In this document: positions 12,025 to 22,705 of the stretch, in pieces
Layout of the letters: each line of letters opens with the position of its first letter
Position numbering within the stretch: position 1 is the first letter of the stretch
Notes under the pieces: generated by a model
The model's input: only the letters and a program-made list of their open reading frames with translations
Databases searched by the model: none
Told to the model about the DNA's origin: nothing
Origin: Niebla homalea
Taxonomy: Eukaryota; Ascomycota; Lecanoromycetes; Lecanorales; Ramalinaceae
Assembly (NCBI GenBank): GCA_019925105.1
Contig: JAHGAU010000001.1
Location: 2,790,001 to 2,854,000 of the forward strand
Length of the DNA: 64,000 nt
Reading direction: 5' to 3'
Position numbers and translations under genes: made by a program

Positions 12025-13184
12025 GGTAGCACGATCCCATTGGACCACCAGGACTGCATTGGACCACCAGGACTGCATTGCATTGGACCCGGAAATGCAT
12101 CAATGATATCCATACAGCTCTTCCTTTCCGTTGGCCATATGCCCAACTGTCGTTCCATTCGATTTTATTTCTTTACGATCTCACGGTCATAGGGCGGGGC
12201 GCACTGGGATGGAGCGGACTCCAGAGGACCAAGTGCTGGGACGGAGACATCTTCCATATCATTCTTGTCACTCGTTCACATACCGATTTTTGGGCTGAGG
12301 ATTACTGCTCTTGCATATATTCACTCCACTTATCTTCCTATGATTCCACTATCCTGTACGTAGTTTGTGTACCAATGTATGAGTGAACACCGCGACGCTG
12401 GGTTGGATGGTCTCGAAAGGGGCAGGCGTGGCGTGTTACACTCCAAATCAAAAATCTTGGATGAGCAAACATGATCATGAACGTCGCTGGTCCAGGTCAA
12501 AGCATAATCAAAGCGGTCACAAAGCCATATATCGTTCTGCCAAAAGCTACGACAGCGAGGCAACGTTTCCCCTCGACAGCTTCTGGTTTGCACTCGCGTA
12601 CAGGATCGTCCCTCTTGACCACTTCACTGTCCCCCTCCTTTATTCTTCCAGGTTCGTTCTCTCAATTTGATGTGAAGCTCACATAGAAAGAAGCCGAAGT
12701 CGTTCCGCCTCGAACAATGAATCACCTCCAAGCTCTATGAAGCGGGTAGCTACATTTCCTCACCCAGCAAGCCAGCTCTACAGGACCAAAATCCGTGTGA
12801 ATGGGCACAAACACGCCACGCTGCGCTTGCCCATAGATATGTAATGAGTTCTTCATAGAAGCATGACCATAGTCCGGTCCTCATCCTCAATTCTCCCAAT
12901 CTTCGCCCCTCGAACATCTTTACACCAGTCACAATGAGGCCTGCCACTTTCTCCCTCTCCTCTCTCGGCCTGATTTTTCCAGCCTCTTGAAATGCCGTGC
13001 CAAGCATACTGGCAACCCTTTCCCAGCACCACCACCACCAGACTTCGGAGCTTTGAAAAAACGACCGTGGACCTCCTCATTCCAATTGTTCCTCGTTGTT
13101 GCGGAACACCGCCCCACCGAATGGGGCAAGCCAAACGCAATGGATACCTACCCCACCTACCATCACCCACCCACCACACCCCAT
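12025..13184. other. Intergenic with short tandem repeat
   Basis: Just after paralog C, the 19-bp unit 'cattggaccaccaggactg' occurs twice in tandem (12038-12056 and 12057-12075), followed by a truncated third copy (cattgcattggaccc). No gene is supported in the remainder. The 12,700-13,184 part is C/T-rich on the plus strand and lies 3' of the minus-strand gene at 13,185. Confidence 0.5.
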
Positions 13185-13784
13185 TCACAAACTCGCCGCT
13201 GCCTCCACCGCTCCCGCGCCCTTGAACGCCGCTTTACTCGTCACCGCGATCTCGAGGTCCGGGTACTTGTATGTCATGAATCTCGCCCACGCTGTTTTTT
13301 TGTCCCCCCCCGCCCCGGGGTTCACGTTAGCTTCTTGTTGCATCTAATAATCTCCTCCTGCTTGCCCAATTCCCCCCTATCCCGAGAACAAAACCATCGT
13401 TCTTGTTGTTGTGTGTCGCAAAGAAAACAAGGAACAAACAGTGAAGCCACTCCACTCACCCCAATACGCGCACCGCCGCCCGAAGTACTTGCCCAGGTAC
13501 GGCACCGCCACCATGGTCAGCAGCAGCTCCATCTGCTGCAGTGACTCGCTCCATTCGCGCTCCGCGTCGGAGTGGCGGCGGTTTATGCCGTCGCTGTCCG
13601 AGTCTTGGCTGCTGGAGGAGGAGGAGGCGGTGGAGATGGTGGGGGAGGAGGGGAGGGAGGGGATGGTGGAGTTGGGGGAGGGGGGTTCTTGTCGTTGTTG
13701 TTGGAGTGGAGGTGGGGAGGGAGAGGGGGAGTAGGTGGGGAAGGAGGGGGGGGAGGGTTGGTGGGTTCCGGTTGGGGAGGTCAT
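13185..13784 (-). CDS. mim2: Mim2-like mitochondrial outer-membrane import factor
   Basis: Exon 1 is 13784-13460, the intron 13459-13292 (GTGAGT...CAG) in phase 1, and exon 2 is 13291-13185, giving 143 aa. The ATG at 13784 sits in 'accATGa'; an upstream in-frame ATG at 13940 would add 52 residues of Pro/Thr-rich sequence and is less likely. After a Pro/Ser-rich, acidic N-terminus comes EREWSESLQQMELLLTMV, then VPYLGKYFGRRCAYW and, across the intron, AWARFMTYKYPDLEIA. The core pattern (W-S-x-Q-x-L-L-L...V-x-P-x-x-G-K-x-x-G-R-x-x-A-Y) matches what I recall of the fungal Mim2 family, small single-pass proteins that with Mim1 insert alpha-helical outer-membrane proteins. The gene is easy to miss because its exons are GC-rich and split. 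Confidence 0.65.
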
Positions 13785-14697
13785 GGTGGTTGGTAGAGAG
13801 GAGGGGAAGTGAGTGAGGAGGGTGGGAGGGTGGGAGAATTGGTGAGGATGATCATTGGGTGTGATTCGGATAGGACTGTTCTTAGCGCGTTCATAATTGA
13901 TGTCGTTTCCTTGGCGTTCTGTCTCCACCCTACTGTGCATACGGATGTACTAAAATCTGCGACTAATCTTTACTTACCCTTCAGTACTTAGGAGTCCCCT
14001 TGAATATTCAGATATTAGACATTCTGTATACGAAACTTGGGTAGTATATATTAATTGGTTTTGATGTCTCAGATATCCAGAAGAAGCCGATTGAACTTCT
14101 CGCAGACAGTAATTTAGGGTTTGCCGCCTATATAATTTATAAATTTCGAAAAAAATATCAATTTAGTCAATAATAAAGCATTGTCATGGTTCCAGCAGGC
14201 CTTGCCCAGGCTCGGCCCACTTTCCCCAAAGGAATAGCTCCTTGGCACCCGCACTCATGTATTGGGTGCGTCCTGTACCATCATAGACACCACTATAGCT
14301 ATTATTCCGTTCATAGCTCGACTATGCATCAGTTCCCTGACAAGCATAATATAAACTTTTATCCTTTAATGTATATTTAATGGCACCGTTTGCGTTATAA
14401 GGTGTTAAAATTTATACTTCTGCAGTATTTAAGTTGTTTTATTTTTTAGTAAGTATGGAGCCGGACCGGAGCCGGACCTGAGCGGCTTAATATCACCTTT
14501 GTTATATCTGACTAGCACATATTCCCTCATGTTGTAGCGCATTGCTTGCGTCATTACGCAGTTGAAGGTGACAAACCCCTCACTCCGTGGTTGGCGCCCC
14601 TGCATCCTGTGCGAATTGCCTTGAGGCTATATAAACCCTATCCCTGTTGCTCTGAGAGTTGCTGTCCTTTCCTCCTTACGTACCTTTGCTCAAAGAC
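13785..14697. other. Intergenic, partly AT-rich
   Basis: Between divergent genes (Mim2-like on minus, dehydrogenase on plus). The plus strand is extremely G-rich just inside the Mim2-like gene. Bases about 14,030-14,170 and 14,350-14,460 are AT-rich with possible relic repeat character. The final 150 bp (tataaaccctatccc near 14,630) looks like a TATA-type promoter for the dehydrogenase. Confidence 0.4.
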
Positions 14698-15861
14698 ATG
14701 ACAGCTCCTCTCCTCTCCAACCGCCTTGCCTCGCGCGTCTGCATCGTGACCGGTTCCTCCTCTGGTCTTGGTCGTGCCATTGCCATCGCTTTTGCGTCTA
14801 ACGGAGCCTTTCCAATCATTTGCTCGGATCTGCGTCCTGAAGCGCGAGAGAAGTGGTCGATCGAGGACGCTGACGTACCGACTCATGAATTGATATGTCG
14901 GCGATACGGCGAGGGGAAGGCGGTTTATGTCAAGGCTAATGTGACTGTGGCGAGTGATGTGGAGAATCTGGTGCGAAAGGCTGTTGAGGCTGGGGGACGA
15001 TTGGATGTGTGAGTCTCAGCTGCGTGATATGTGGAGAGAGGAACAAGATCGATGACAAAGCGCACCCCGAATAGCATGGTCAACAATGCTGGAACTGGCG
15101 GCCTTGACACCGCAGGGAAAATCCACGAGATGACGGAGGGAACTTGGGATTCCACAATGTAAAACACCCCATATGTTGAAAATCTTGATTTTCACTTCTT
15201 CCAGTCCTCGCTGATGAGTCTTTCGTACCTTTCGTATAGGAATAATAACGCCCGCTCCGTCTTCCTAGGCTGCAAATACGCCATCGCGCAATTTCTGTCT
15301 CAAGAAATGCCCAGCTCAGGTCATAGGGGCTGGATCATCAACACAGCTTCAATGCTAGGCCTAGTGGGGTTCCAGCCCAACGCAGGTGCTTATTGTGCAT
15401 CAAAGGGAGCCGTTGTACTGCTGACAAAGCAAATTGCTGTCGAGTACGGCAAAGAGAAGATCCATTGCAATGCCCTCTGTCCGGCCTGTAAGTTTTCCCG
15501 TTGCTTTCTGTTCTATTGTATCGTACTTGCTGTTGTATCTAATCCACCTGAATCCTTAAACTTTCCGTTCCGTGGTCATGTACAGGCATTCACGAATATT
15601 CAGCTTGGAGAGATCAGCCATCGTTAGTCCGGGATAGCGGATAATGCAGTCACTGACTTTGATCAAGATCTCAAGACGCCAATGACAACTACTGTGTATG
15701 CAGACGAGAAGTTCCGAAAGTCTGTCAACGAGATGACTCCCTGGGGTGATTGGGGCTCAGCGGAAGATGTAGCAGGATGTGCAGTTTTCCTGGCGAGCAA
15801 TGACGCCGCCTATGTAACAGGGTTGGCCATGACAATTGACGGTGGATACACAGCTCAGTAG
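14698..15861 (+). CDS. Short-chain dehydrogenase/reductase (classical SDR)
   Basis: Exons: 14698-15008, 15075-15158, 15240-15487 and 15668-15861; 278 aa. The protein has the cofactor motif TGSSSGLGRA (TGxxxGxG) near residue 17, the NNAG structural motif after the first intron, the catalytic YCASK (YxxxK) with preceding INTASM Ser, then CPAYLKTPM and a C-terminal VTGLAMTIDGGYTAQ typical of 3-oxoacyl-ACP-reductase-like SDRs. Substrate is not deducible. The third intron is long (180 nt) and its acceptor (caag|at, 15667) was chosen because it is the only nearby AG in the right phase that leaves the conserved KTPM and PWGDWG segments open. Convergent with the rhodopsin-fold gene downstream. Confidence 0.85.
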
Positions 15862-15987
15862 TATTAGCTGATCATAAGTAACAAGAGAACGATCATGAAA
15901 ACTCGAGTATAGGTGATTACGTTCCACACGTAGCATCGCATATACGTCATCCTCAATCACTGGATCTATCCAGATGCCGAATGATTG

Positions 15988-17322
15988 TCAGAAGAAATCG
16001 GGGTTCCTGAGGCTCCTGTCTTCATGTCCCAAATCGAGACTATCACGCCCTCCGTGTGGTTTCTCGGCAGCATACCCACTGAGACCGATGTCTGTTGTCT
16101 TTCTGATTCCCTGTTGCGCTACCTTCTTGAATCCTTCAGCGGCTGTCTTCTTGTCTCCTGGCAGATTTCTCATCGGGAAATTGTCTTCGCCCGCTCCATG
16201 AGCCTGAGCGAGGTCTGCTTCAGCAGAAAACGTTTCCGCTGCAGCTGCATATGCATTATAACCCTGCCCCTGGGACGTCCTCGAAGGATCCTCGAGATCA
16301 TTTAGAATGTTATGACCTGTTTGACGAGAAGACCGTTTTGAGCGATAAGAGGCTACGCTCGCAACGATTGTACGATATCCTGGACGTATTGCAGGGATAC
16401 AGGCTGCCGTGATTCCGATGCATACCTCCCAAGCACGCCAGTGCCAATTGGTCACACTTAGATATGTGGGGTCTGCATTGACGTTTTGCCAGTTGAGTAT
16501 TGTGCGAACGACACAAACTGCTGCAGTGCTAAATTCGCGAATCAAAGCAAATCAGTAGCTGTCGGTTTCAAGGGCATGGGCGGAAAAGGAGAGAAGTAAC
16601 ATGCTCACATAAGACCTAGGCCCATCAAAAAACAAAGACCGGCTTTAATACGTGTCGCGATCTGAACCTTCCACAAAAGGACTATTGGGAAAAGGGCGAG
16701 CATGAAGTCCGAGATGATTGAGATCAGTGCTTGCGAGATGATAATTCTCTGTAATTGGGCGTCCGAAAAGCAGGTACCTGACTTCTGCTTATTCCATGCC
16801 TTGGATACAGGGTTGCATTGCAGAATCCATAATAAAGTCAAGATAACATTGGTCAGTACCAGGAATATAATGGCCCCCTGGATAGGGCGTATAAAGCGCT
16901 TTTCAACCGGAATCCGTAAGAGAAAAAAGCAAATAGATATCTTGGTAAACATCAAGGTCTGGAATGTCTGGATCCAATTTGCGAAGGCGTATTTCTGGGA
17001 CTCAACATAGTGCTCGGTGGAAAGGTAAAATTTATGTCTGCCAAAGCCGTTGTGGATTTCGAAACCTACCATAATGGTGCCGAGGATGATACCTAGGGTT
17101 GCGGCAAATATGGTATAGTCATCCTGAAGGACCGGATCAGAGGAGGTTCATGAGTGCAAGATGGTTACATACCCATCCTATATTCCGTACGATCCATATC
17201 CGAGTAGCAAATCGTAGTGCCAGCGCCACACAGGAAATAGTTGTGACTATAATCGCATCTACAAGGATGCCTGTTGAGCGATTATCGTCGCCGTTGTAAG
17301 GCGGTGGTCCACTGCTACTCAT
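15988..17322 (-). CDS. PTH11-like / fungal rhodopsin-fold integral membrane protein
   Basis: Exon 1 is 17322-17173, exon 2 17123-16609, exon 3 16528-15988; 401 aa. Start MSSSGPPPYNGDDNRS leads into helix 1 (ILVDAIIVTTISCVALALRF), followed by WDDYTIFAATLGIILG, where the DD after helix 2 is typical of the family. Further helices include FTKISICFFLLRI, GAIIFLVLTNVILTLLWIL, IISDFMLALFPIVLLW and GLCFLMGLGLITAAVCVV; a Cys pair (QCNPVSKAW...GTCF) lies in an extracellular loop. Seven helices in total fit the fungal rhodopsin-domain family (PTH11-related), and the cytoplasmic tail of about 120 residues is hydrophilic. Ligand unknown. Confidence 0.85.
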
Positions 17323-19217
17323 GCTGTGAGATGACCTTTAGGTGTCAAGCTGGGAAAGCTGCTTGAGTTTGCTTGCTAGTGGTAGAAGCGTTGGAAGGGC
17401 ACCGGCATATATCGCTGGAAGGGAAACTGCCCTTCCTACATCCCGTAACATCTAACGGAACTCGACCACCTCAGCTTGCCAGAGACCTGCATAAGTGGTT
17501 TCATCAAATACGCTCATCCCCTAACTAGGAATATCGCTTGGAGAAACTCCTCCATTAGGAGGCTACTCATTGGCCGTCTGACATAAGGTTGCCATCCTGG
17601 ATGAACAATCCTGCAGGCTGGTGCAAGTGACGCTGCGGCGTAGCTATAGTGAGCTGAAAGATATCAACAAGATTGCCTCACACTAACAACCATAAGGGAA
17701 TAACATGTCCTCGCACGTGCAGATCATCATGTCTCAGCCTTCCTGCGCCATGACATTCTATAGTGAGCTGGATAGGCAGCCACGGCGTAGCATGCAGATC
17801 ACGGGGTTCGAAGAGCTGCCATTGGGTCATGGTTTGAGCGATGGATCGCACCTAAGGAATAATGAAACATCGGTTCCTTGAGGCATGGCCCGCAATATGA
17901 CATCACGATTCAGTGGGAGTTGACGCATGATAACGAGATACGACATTAAAATCGAAAGCAACAGTGTTGATGCCCATCGACCTGCCGCATATGGAGACAT
18001 TGAGGTTGATCTTTCCGAACCCACCCATCGTCGCACGGGTGGAAGTCAGATGTCACACCTCTTCCAAGATTTTGTTAGCTACTACTATCATGAAATCCTA
18101 AACATGTGGCCGCAGCGCAAAAAAATTGTGCGAGGGCCAAAAAAATCGGCCAGGGCTCTAAAGTGAGAAACAAGGACCGAAAGGAGGCCTTTGTAGAATG
18201 GTCTTTATCGTGTAAGCGGTGGAATCGATCGTAGAGTACTAGTAGATAACGTAGCCCTCCACATCAGCTCCAAAACAGGCCCGTATTGAGCCTTTGGCCT
18301 TCCTTGTCATGGTCTTGCTCCCAGGCTCGGCCTACTTGCCCCATATCTTGGCGCATATTACCTGTAGATAGTTATTTTTCTGCTATTATCCATTTATTGT
18401 CTAATTTACCTTATATTAATACCTTAGGAATATAATAATAGCTATGGCCGCACGCGTTATAATAGTATAAGTGTTAGGACATAAGCATGTGTACATAGCA
18501 TAGGTAGTGTTTTGTCCTTTGTCCTTGGTAGGGATAGGACGCTGTCCTTTGTATAGGACAGCTCATTTTGTATATAGCATGGTCTTCACGGAAGACACTT
18601 ACTCAATCAACTTACATTACTCTTACAATTACTGTGACCCCCACAATAAGGCCGAGAACCCTATCGCGAGGGATAACGTATTACCATCAACCTAAGCCAC
18701 TTAGCAGCGGACCAAAGTGTCTCATAGCATACGGCTCTGTGTAGTATCCTCGGAACTAGTGGTATTAAACTAATATTAAGGGTAAGGGTAGTAGTTAAAT
18801 GGGGGAAATAAAAAAGAACCTTAAGTTAACTTAAAACTGTACGAGCATTTACGTAACCTATTGTCACGAGCATGTACATAGTGATAGGACACTGTCCTAT
18901 GGATAGGACAGTGTACATAGTTAGTAGTTTGTCCCTTCAGGACAAACGATCATTCATTGATACATTGATCACTTTACCACTTTGTCCATTACATGCTCTG
19001 TACCCATTACACCTATAAATAAATCAAACAACATATGAGCGCTTAAAGGTCAAGCGAGAGGGATATAAGAGTTTCTTTCGTTTAACTCGTGTGCATTCAG
19101 AGTACTCCTATGCCAGAAAGTAAATTTATTTTGCGGATGAGTGGAGCAGGTTATAAATTTGCTAATATAATTAAATAATACGTACAATAGTGAACGTTAC
19201 GTAGGGTTTTAATAAAT
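17323..19217. other. Intergenic region with degenerate repeats
   Basis: About 1.9 kb without a supported gene. From about 18,360 the DNA becomes AT-rich and contains related 31-bp words at 18533-18563 and 18883-18913, plus several short palindromes around TAGGACA. This looks like a decayed repeat or solo terminal repeat rather than coding DNA. Confidence 0.5.
18480..18960. repeat. Degenerate repeat with TAGGACA palindromes
   Basis: The 31-base segments 18533-18563 and 18883-18913 align without gaps (gataggac.ctgtcct.tg.ataggacag..), 350 bp apart in direct orientation. Each contains an internal near-palindrome (ATAGGACACTGTCCTAT in the second). GTACATAG recurs at both. Flanks are AT-rich. No coding capacity seen; probably remains of a mobile element. 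Confidence 0.5.
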
Positions 19218-19826
19218 TCATGTACTAGTAGCTAACAAAATCCCTGTTTTTTGCCAAGCATTCGCCAGCTTCTCAAATTGATAAGGCGGGAAGGACTGAG
19301 GTGTTTGTCCAACGGCCATCAACCATTCAAGCTCTACATCTGCCTCTTGCATCTTTCTCCTGATCGCCTCAATATTCACATTCGCCGTTCTCCAACGCCA
19401 CTCACATCCCTCATCATGCCGATCAAGCCAATCCAAGGAGTGAGTCCACTGTCTTCCATCATCCGCACGGCGGTCCACCGAAACCCTATGACGAGCTTGA
19501 CGGATAATTGAAACGCCCATGAGCTGACATTGTAATAGATGCTGCGACGCCGCGTCGTCCTCGACCTCAGCGTCGCGTTCGGTAAGCTTGAGCAAGTCTC
19601 CGCCTACTATTCGCCCCTTCCTGAAGAGCCCCACCTTCAAGCCCTTCCACCGGCATCCACCGCCACTACCATCCCATTGAACGTCCAATAAGAAAGAAGC
19701 TAATTCCATTATACAGGCTTGGGCACAACATTCGGCTACCTGTACTGGTACGGTATGTATTTGCCCGCATCCACCCCTCCCAGCATTGATGGGGTGGTCT
19801 GACTGATGGATGCCATAGGATACCAT
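19218..19826 (-). CDS. Possible hypothetical protein, 202 aa
   Basis: A single open frame of 202 codons beginning with ATG at 19826. Composition is plausible for protein (mixed charged segments such as IEAIRRKMQEADVELEWLM) and the surrounding DNA is of balanced composition, unlike the AT-rich DNA on its left. I recognise no domain, signal peptide or membrane helix. It could equally be the last exon of a broken gene or an open frame arising by chance. Confidence 0.3.
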   Translation of the reverse strand: MVSYGIHQSDHPINAGRGGCGQIHTVPVQVAECCAQACIMELASFLLDVQWDGSGGGCRWKGLKVGLFRKGRIVGGDLLKLTERDAEVEDDAASQHLLQCQLMGVSIIRQARHRVSVDRRADDGRQWTHSLDWLDRHDEGCEWRWRTANVNIEAIRRKMQEADVELEWLMAVGQTPQSFPPYQFEKLANAWQKTGILLATST

Positions 19827-20515
19827 GTACCGGCGACACGGAACCGTGATCTGTTCTATGCGAAATTAGAGGAGAAGAGGGATGCTGAACGTGCGAATAT
19901 CATTCCGTGATTGGGATTGATGGGAGACGATTGTACATATGGCGTTCGGGACGGTCACTGCAGGACAGAAGCTAGAGGCGGATCGTTGAAAGCGTGTTCT
20001 AAAGCAATCGCAGACGAAGCATGCGAAAGAGCTCTACAAAGACAAGGATACGGAGGAGGAGTCAAAAGGGCTAAGCATGGCTCCCAAATGGCGACAGAGC
20101 AGACCTTGTAACCATCAACGACAAATCCAACCTGAAACGAGGGGCCTTAAATGCAACTCTGAGCATTTTGATGTCTTCCACACCCTTTCCGAGCTGGATT
20201 TGCATTCAATTCGACATACTGCAATTGATGATGTTTCTTGGCCTCGGAGAGCTGCGGTCTTGGCATTTGATATCCCCAAACCTTCGCTTAGAACTAATTT
20301 TCCACCCACAAGCTCCACCCTAAAGCCTCTATTCACCACCAACCCCACGTCAAGCCATCTTTTGCCGACTAGGAAGCCTCAGCTCACTGTTTTGACAGTC
20401 AAGGCAGAGTCTGTACAAAAACCCGTCCACCTCATCTCCTCGCCCCACTAAAGCGGTCACACAACCGTCCTTCAACCCTTTCCATCTACGGACAGCTCTC
20501 CACCAACCACCCACC
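19827..20515. promoter_or_regulatory. 5' region of the RACK1/Cpc2 gene
   Basis: About 690 bp upstream of the Cpc2 start. The last 300 bp are C/T-rich on the plus strand, usual for promoters and long leaders of highly expressed fungal genes. Short upstream ORFs exist (for example an ATG at 20077) but none is convincing as a gene. The start codon context is 'caccATGgc'. Confidence 0.4.
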
Positions 20516-22094
20516 ATGGCGGAGCAATTGGTGATGCGCGGCACGCTCGAGGGCCACAGCGGCTGGGTGACATCTCTGGCGACCAGCCTCGAGAACCCGA
20601 ACATGCTCCTCTCCGCCAGCCGAGACAAGACCCTCATCATCTGGAACCTCACGCGCGACGAGCAACAGTATGGGTATCCGAAGCGCAGCTTACATGGGCA
20701 TTCGCATATCGTGTCTGATTGTGTATGTTATCCATTTTCTACAACACATTGTCTCCATGTTTGCAATTTGACAACACACACCATGGCGTCGGCTCAATGA
20801 TCCTCACACACACAACACATACACACAACACATACATACAACACATACACACAACACATACACACAACCTTCTCCTGGCAGCAACCCGGCTCCCCCTCCT
20901 TCCCCCGCCCCTGGCACACACGACTCCAGAGCACAAATTTACAATGTTGCTAACCCCCCATCGATCTAGGTCATCTCCTCCGACGGCGCCTACGCCCTCT
21001 CCGCCTCCTGGGACAAGACCCTCCGCCTGTGGGAACTGGCGACGGGCGCAACGACGCGCCGCTTCGTCGGCCACACCAACGACGTCCTCTCCGTCTCCTT
21101 CTCGGCCGACAACCGGCAGATCGTGTCCGGGTCCCGCGATCGGACCATCAAGCTCTGGAACACGCTCGGCGATTGCAAGTTCACCATCACGGAGAAGGGG
21201 CACACCGAGTGGGTCTCGTGCGTGCGCTTCTCGCCTAACCCGCAGAACCCGGTCATTGTGAGCGCGGGGTGGGATAAGCTTGTCAAGGTATGGGGAAAAA
21301 GATTTTTCACACGATTTTTCTTTGTCTTGTCTGTATGGCAGGTGTTTTTCCCCGGGGACGTGTGGCAGGAACCTTATCACCACGAAAGTCCCACGGTAGA
21401 TTGGGGGTTGGGAGGGCGGTGTCAGATGATGCAAGTTTTCTACCAAAAAAAAAGTATTTGCTACTTCAGAGCCCCCCTTTCGGGGTGGGCGATGAGACGA
21501 CCATTCACTGAATTCACTGATGACACCCTCACCAATACACACATACCCACACTTACCCACACGCACGCACGCACGCGCGCGCGCGCTCCTGTGAATTTCT
21601 GACTTGCTTAACCTCCTGCTCCCACGGGCTGGCTGACTTTGTTGCTCGCAACACCCACACGACAGGTCTGGGAACTCGCCTCGTGCCGGATCCAGACGGA
21701 CCACGTCGGGCACACCGGCTACATCAACACCGTCACCATCTCCCCCGACGGCTCCCTCTGCGCCTCGGGCGGCAAGGACGGCACCACCATGCTCTGGGAC
21801 CTCAACGAGTCCAAGCACCTCTACTCCCTCACCGCGGGGGACGAGATCCACGCCCTGGTCTTCAGCCCGAACCGGTACTGGCTCTGCGCCGCCACGAGCA
21901 GCTCCATCATCATCTTCGATCTCGAGAAGAAGAGCAAGGTCGATGAGCTGAAACCCGATTATGCGGCCACCGTGGGGAAGAAGGCCCGGGACCCCGAGTG
22001 CGTCAGTCTGGCGTGGAGTGCGGATGGGCAGACGTTGTTTGCAGGGTACACGGATAATATGATCAGGGCTTGGGGGGTGATGAGTCGGGGATGA
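20516..22094 (+). CDS. cpc2: RACK1/Cpc2/Asc1 homolog, seven-WD40 ribosomal scaffold
   Basis: Exon 1 is 20516-20722, exon 2 20970-21287, exon 3 21666-22094; both introns are in phase 0 and the product is 317 aa, the usual size of RACK1. It opens [22 protein letters not shown] and contains successive WD repeats ending in [35 protein letters not shown] and IIIFDL, with the characteristic [15 protein letters not shown] and the C-terminal [13 protein letters not shown]1 sits on the 40S subunit near the mRNA exit channel and, in fungi, influences general amino-acid control and development. The long second intron (21288-21665) hosts a box C/D snoRNA, as does the intron of yeast ASC1. Intron 1 holds a CA-rich microsatellite. 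Confidence 0.95.
20807..20869 (+). repeat. ACACA/ACAT microsatellite in Cpc2 intron 1
   Basis: Repeated words 'acacaacacat' and 'acatacaacacat' over about 60 bp inside intron 1 (20723-20969). Confidence 0.9.
21418..21527 (+). ncRNA. snR24: Box C/D snoRNA, U24 (snR24) homolog, intronic
   Basis: Lies within the second intron of the Cpc2/RACK1 gene. A perfect 7-bp terminal stem is formed by GGTGTCA (21418-21424) and TGACACC (21521-21527). Next to it are box C ATGATGC (21426-21432) and box D CTGA (21517-21520). Internally there is TATTTGCTACTTCAGA (about 21455-21470), which I recall as the 25S rRNA guide plus D' box of yeast U24, and a C'-like GATGAGA at 21491-21497. Yeast U24 is encoded in the ASC1 intron, so host-gene synteny supports the call. 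The region before box D does not resemble the second yeast guide, so only the first target looks conserved. Predicted role: guiding 2'-O-methylation of large-subunit rRNA. Confidence 0.88.
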
Positions 22095-22705
22095 TGACAG
22101 TGGTCATGAGGAACCTCATGTGGGGATGACGTGGGGATGTGGTGGCGATAAGATAGTGGGAACGAAGACGAGCGAGCTTCTCGATCTTGTGGCCTGTGGG
22201 GGAGAGGAGGAGCAAATTCAAAAAGGGCAGCATTCGCCTGAGTCCGCCGCATGGACAGGTTCTATCAACAATTCCATTGCGTGGGTATAATTGATGTTGC
22301 CTTCCCTCCCCTTCCACAAATTCCTCCTGCAGGCCGTTCATTCAATCGCTCACTCACGCTGAATTCTTGAGCCACTGGAACCACCTGAGTGCGATCTCGA
22401 AAAAAGCGAATGTTGGCTAATCCTCGGTCGTTCTGGTCCTATCATCTCCACTCAGTCTCCGGTGAGTTCATGTTCGATGTGCCGTTGTCTCAATCATGCA
22501 CGAACCCTTCAGACTGCTTTCTTCCTGTGCAGCGGCCACGGATGCTACTTTGTATGTATGCTGTACTCTCTATGCTATGCTTCTTGTCGTCAACCAGGGG
22601 GGCAGGTTTGCCTTTTCCTTCTCTACTCACTATGCATTGGTAGACGTTATGCTCGACCGCCGTGTTGGCAAACGGTATGTGCTCCTTGTCCATCAGTGAA
22701 ATTGG
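22095..22705. other. Intergenic, convergent gene ends
   Basis: About 610 bp between the stop codons of Cpc2 (plus) and the isochorismatase-AlkB-GST gene (minus). No gene seen; expected to hold both 3' UTRs. Confidence 0.6.

Noticed and set aside
20077..20451. 124-codon ORF upstream of Cpc2
   Set aside because: Pro/Thr/Ser-rich, C/T-rich leader sequence; more likely promoter and 5' UTR.
20739..21851. 370-codon minus-strand ORF over the Cpc2 gene
   Set aside because: Antisense shadow of GC-rich WD40 exons plus the CA microsatellite; no protein-like motif.
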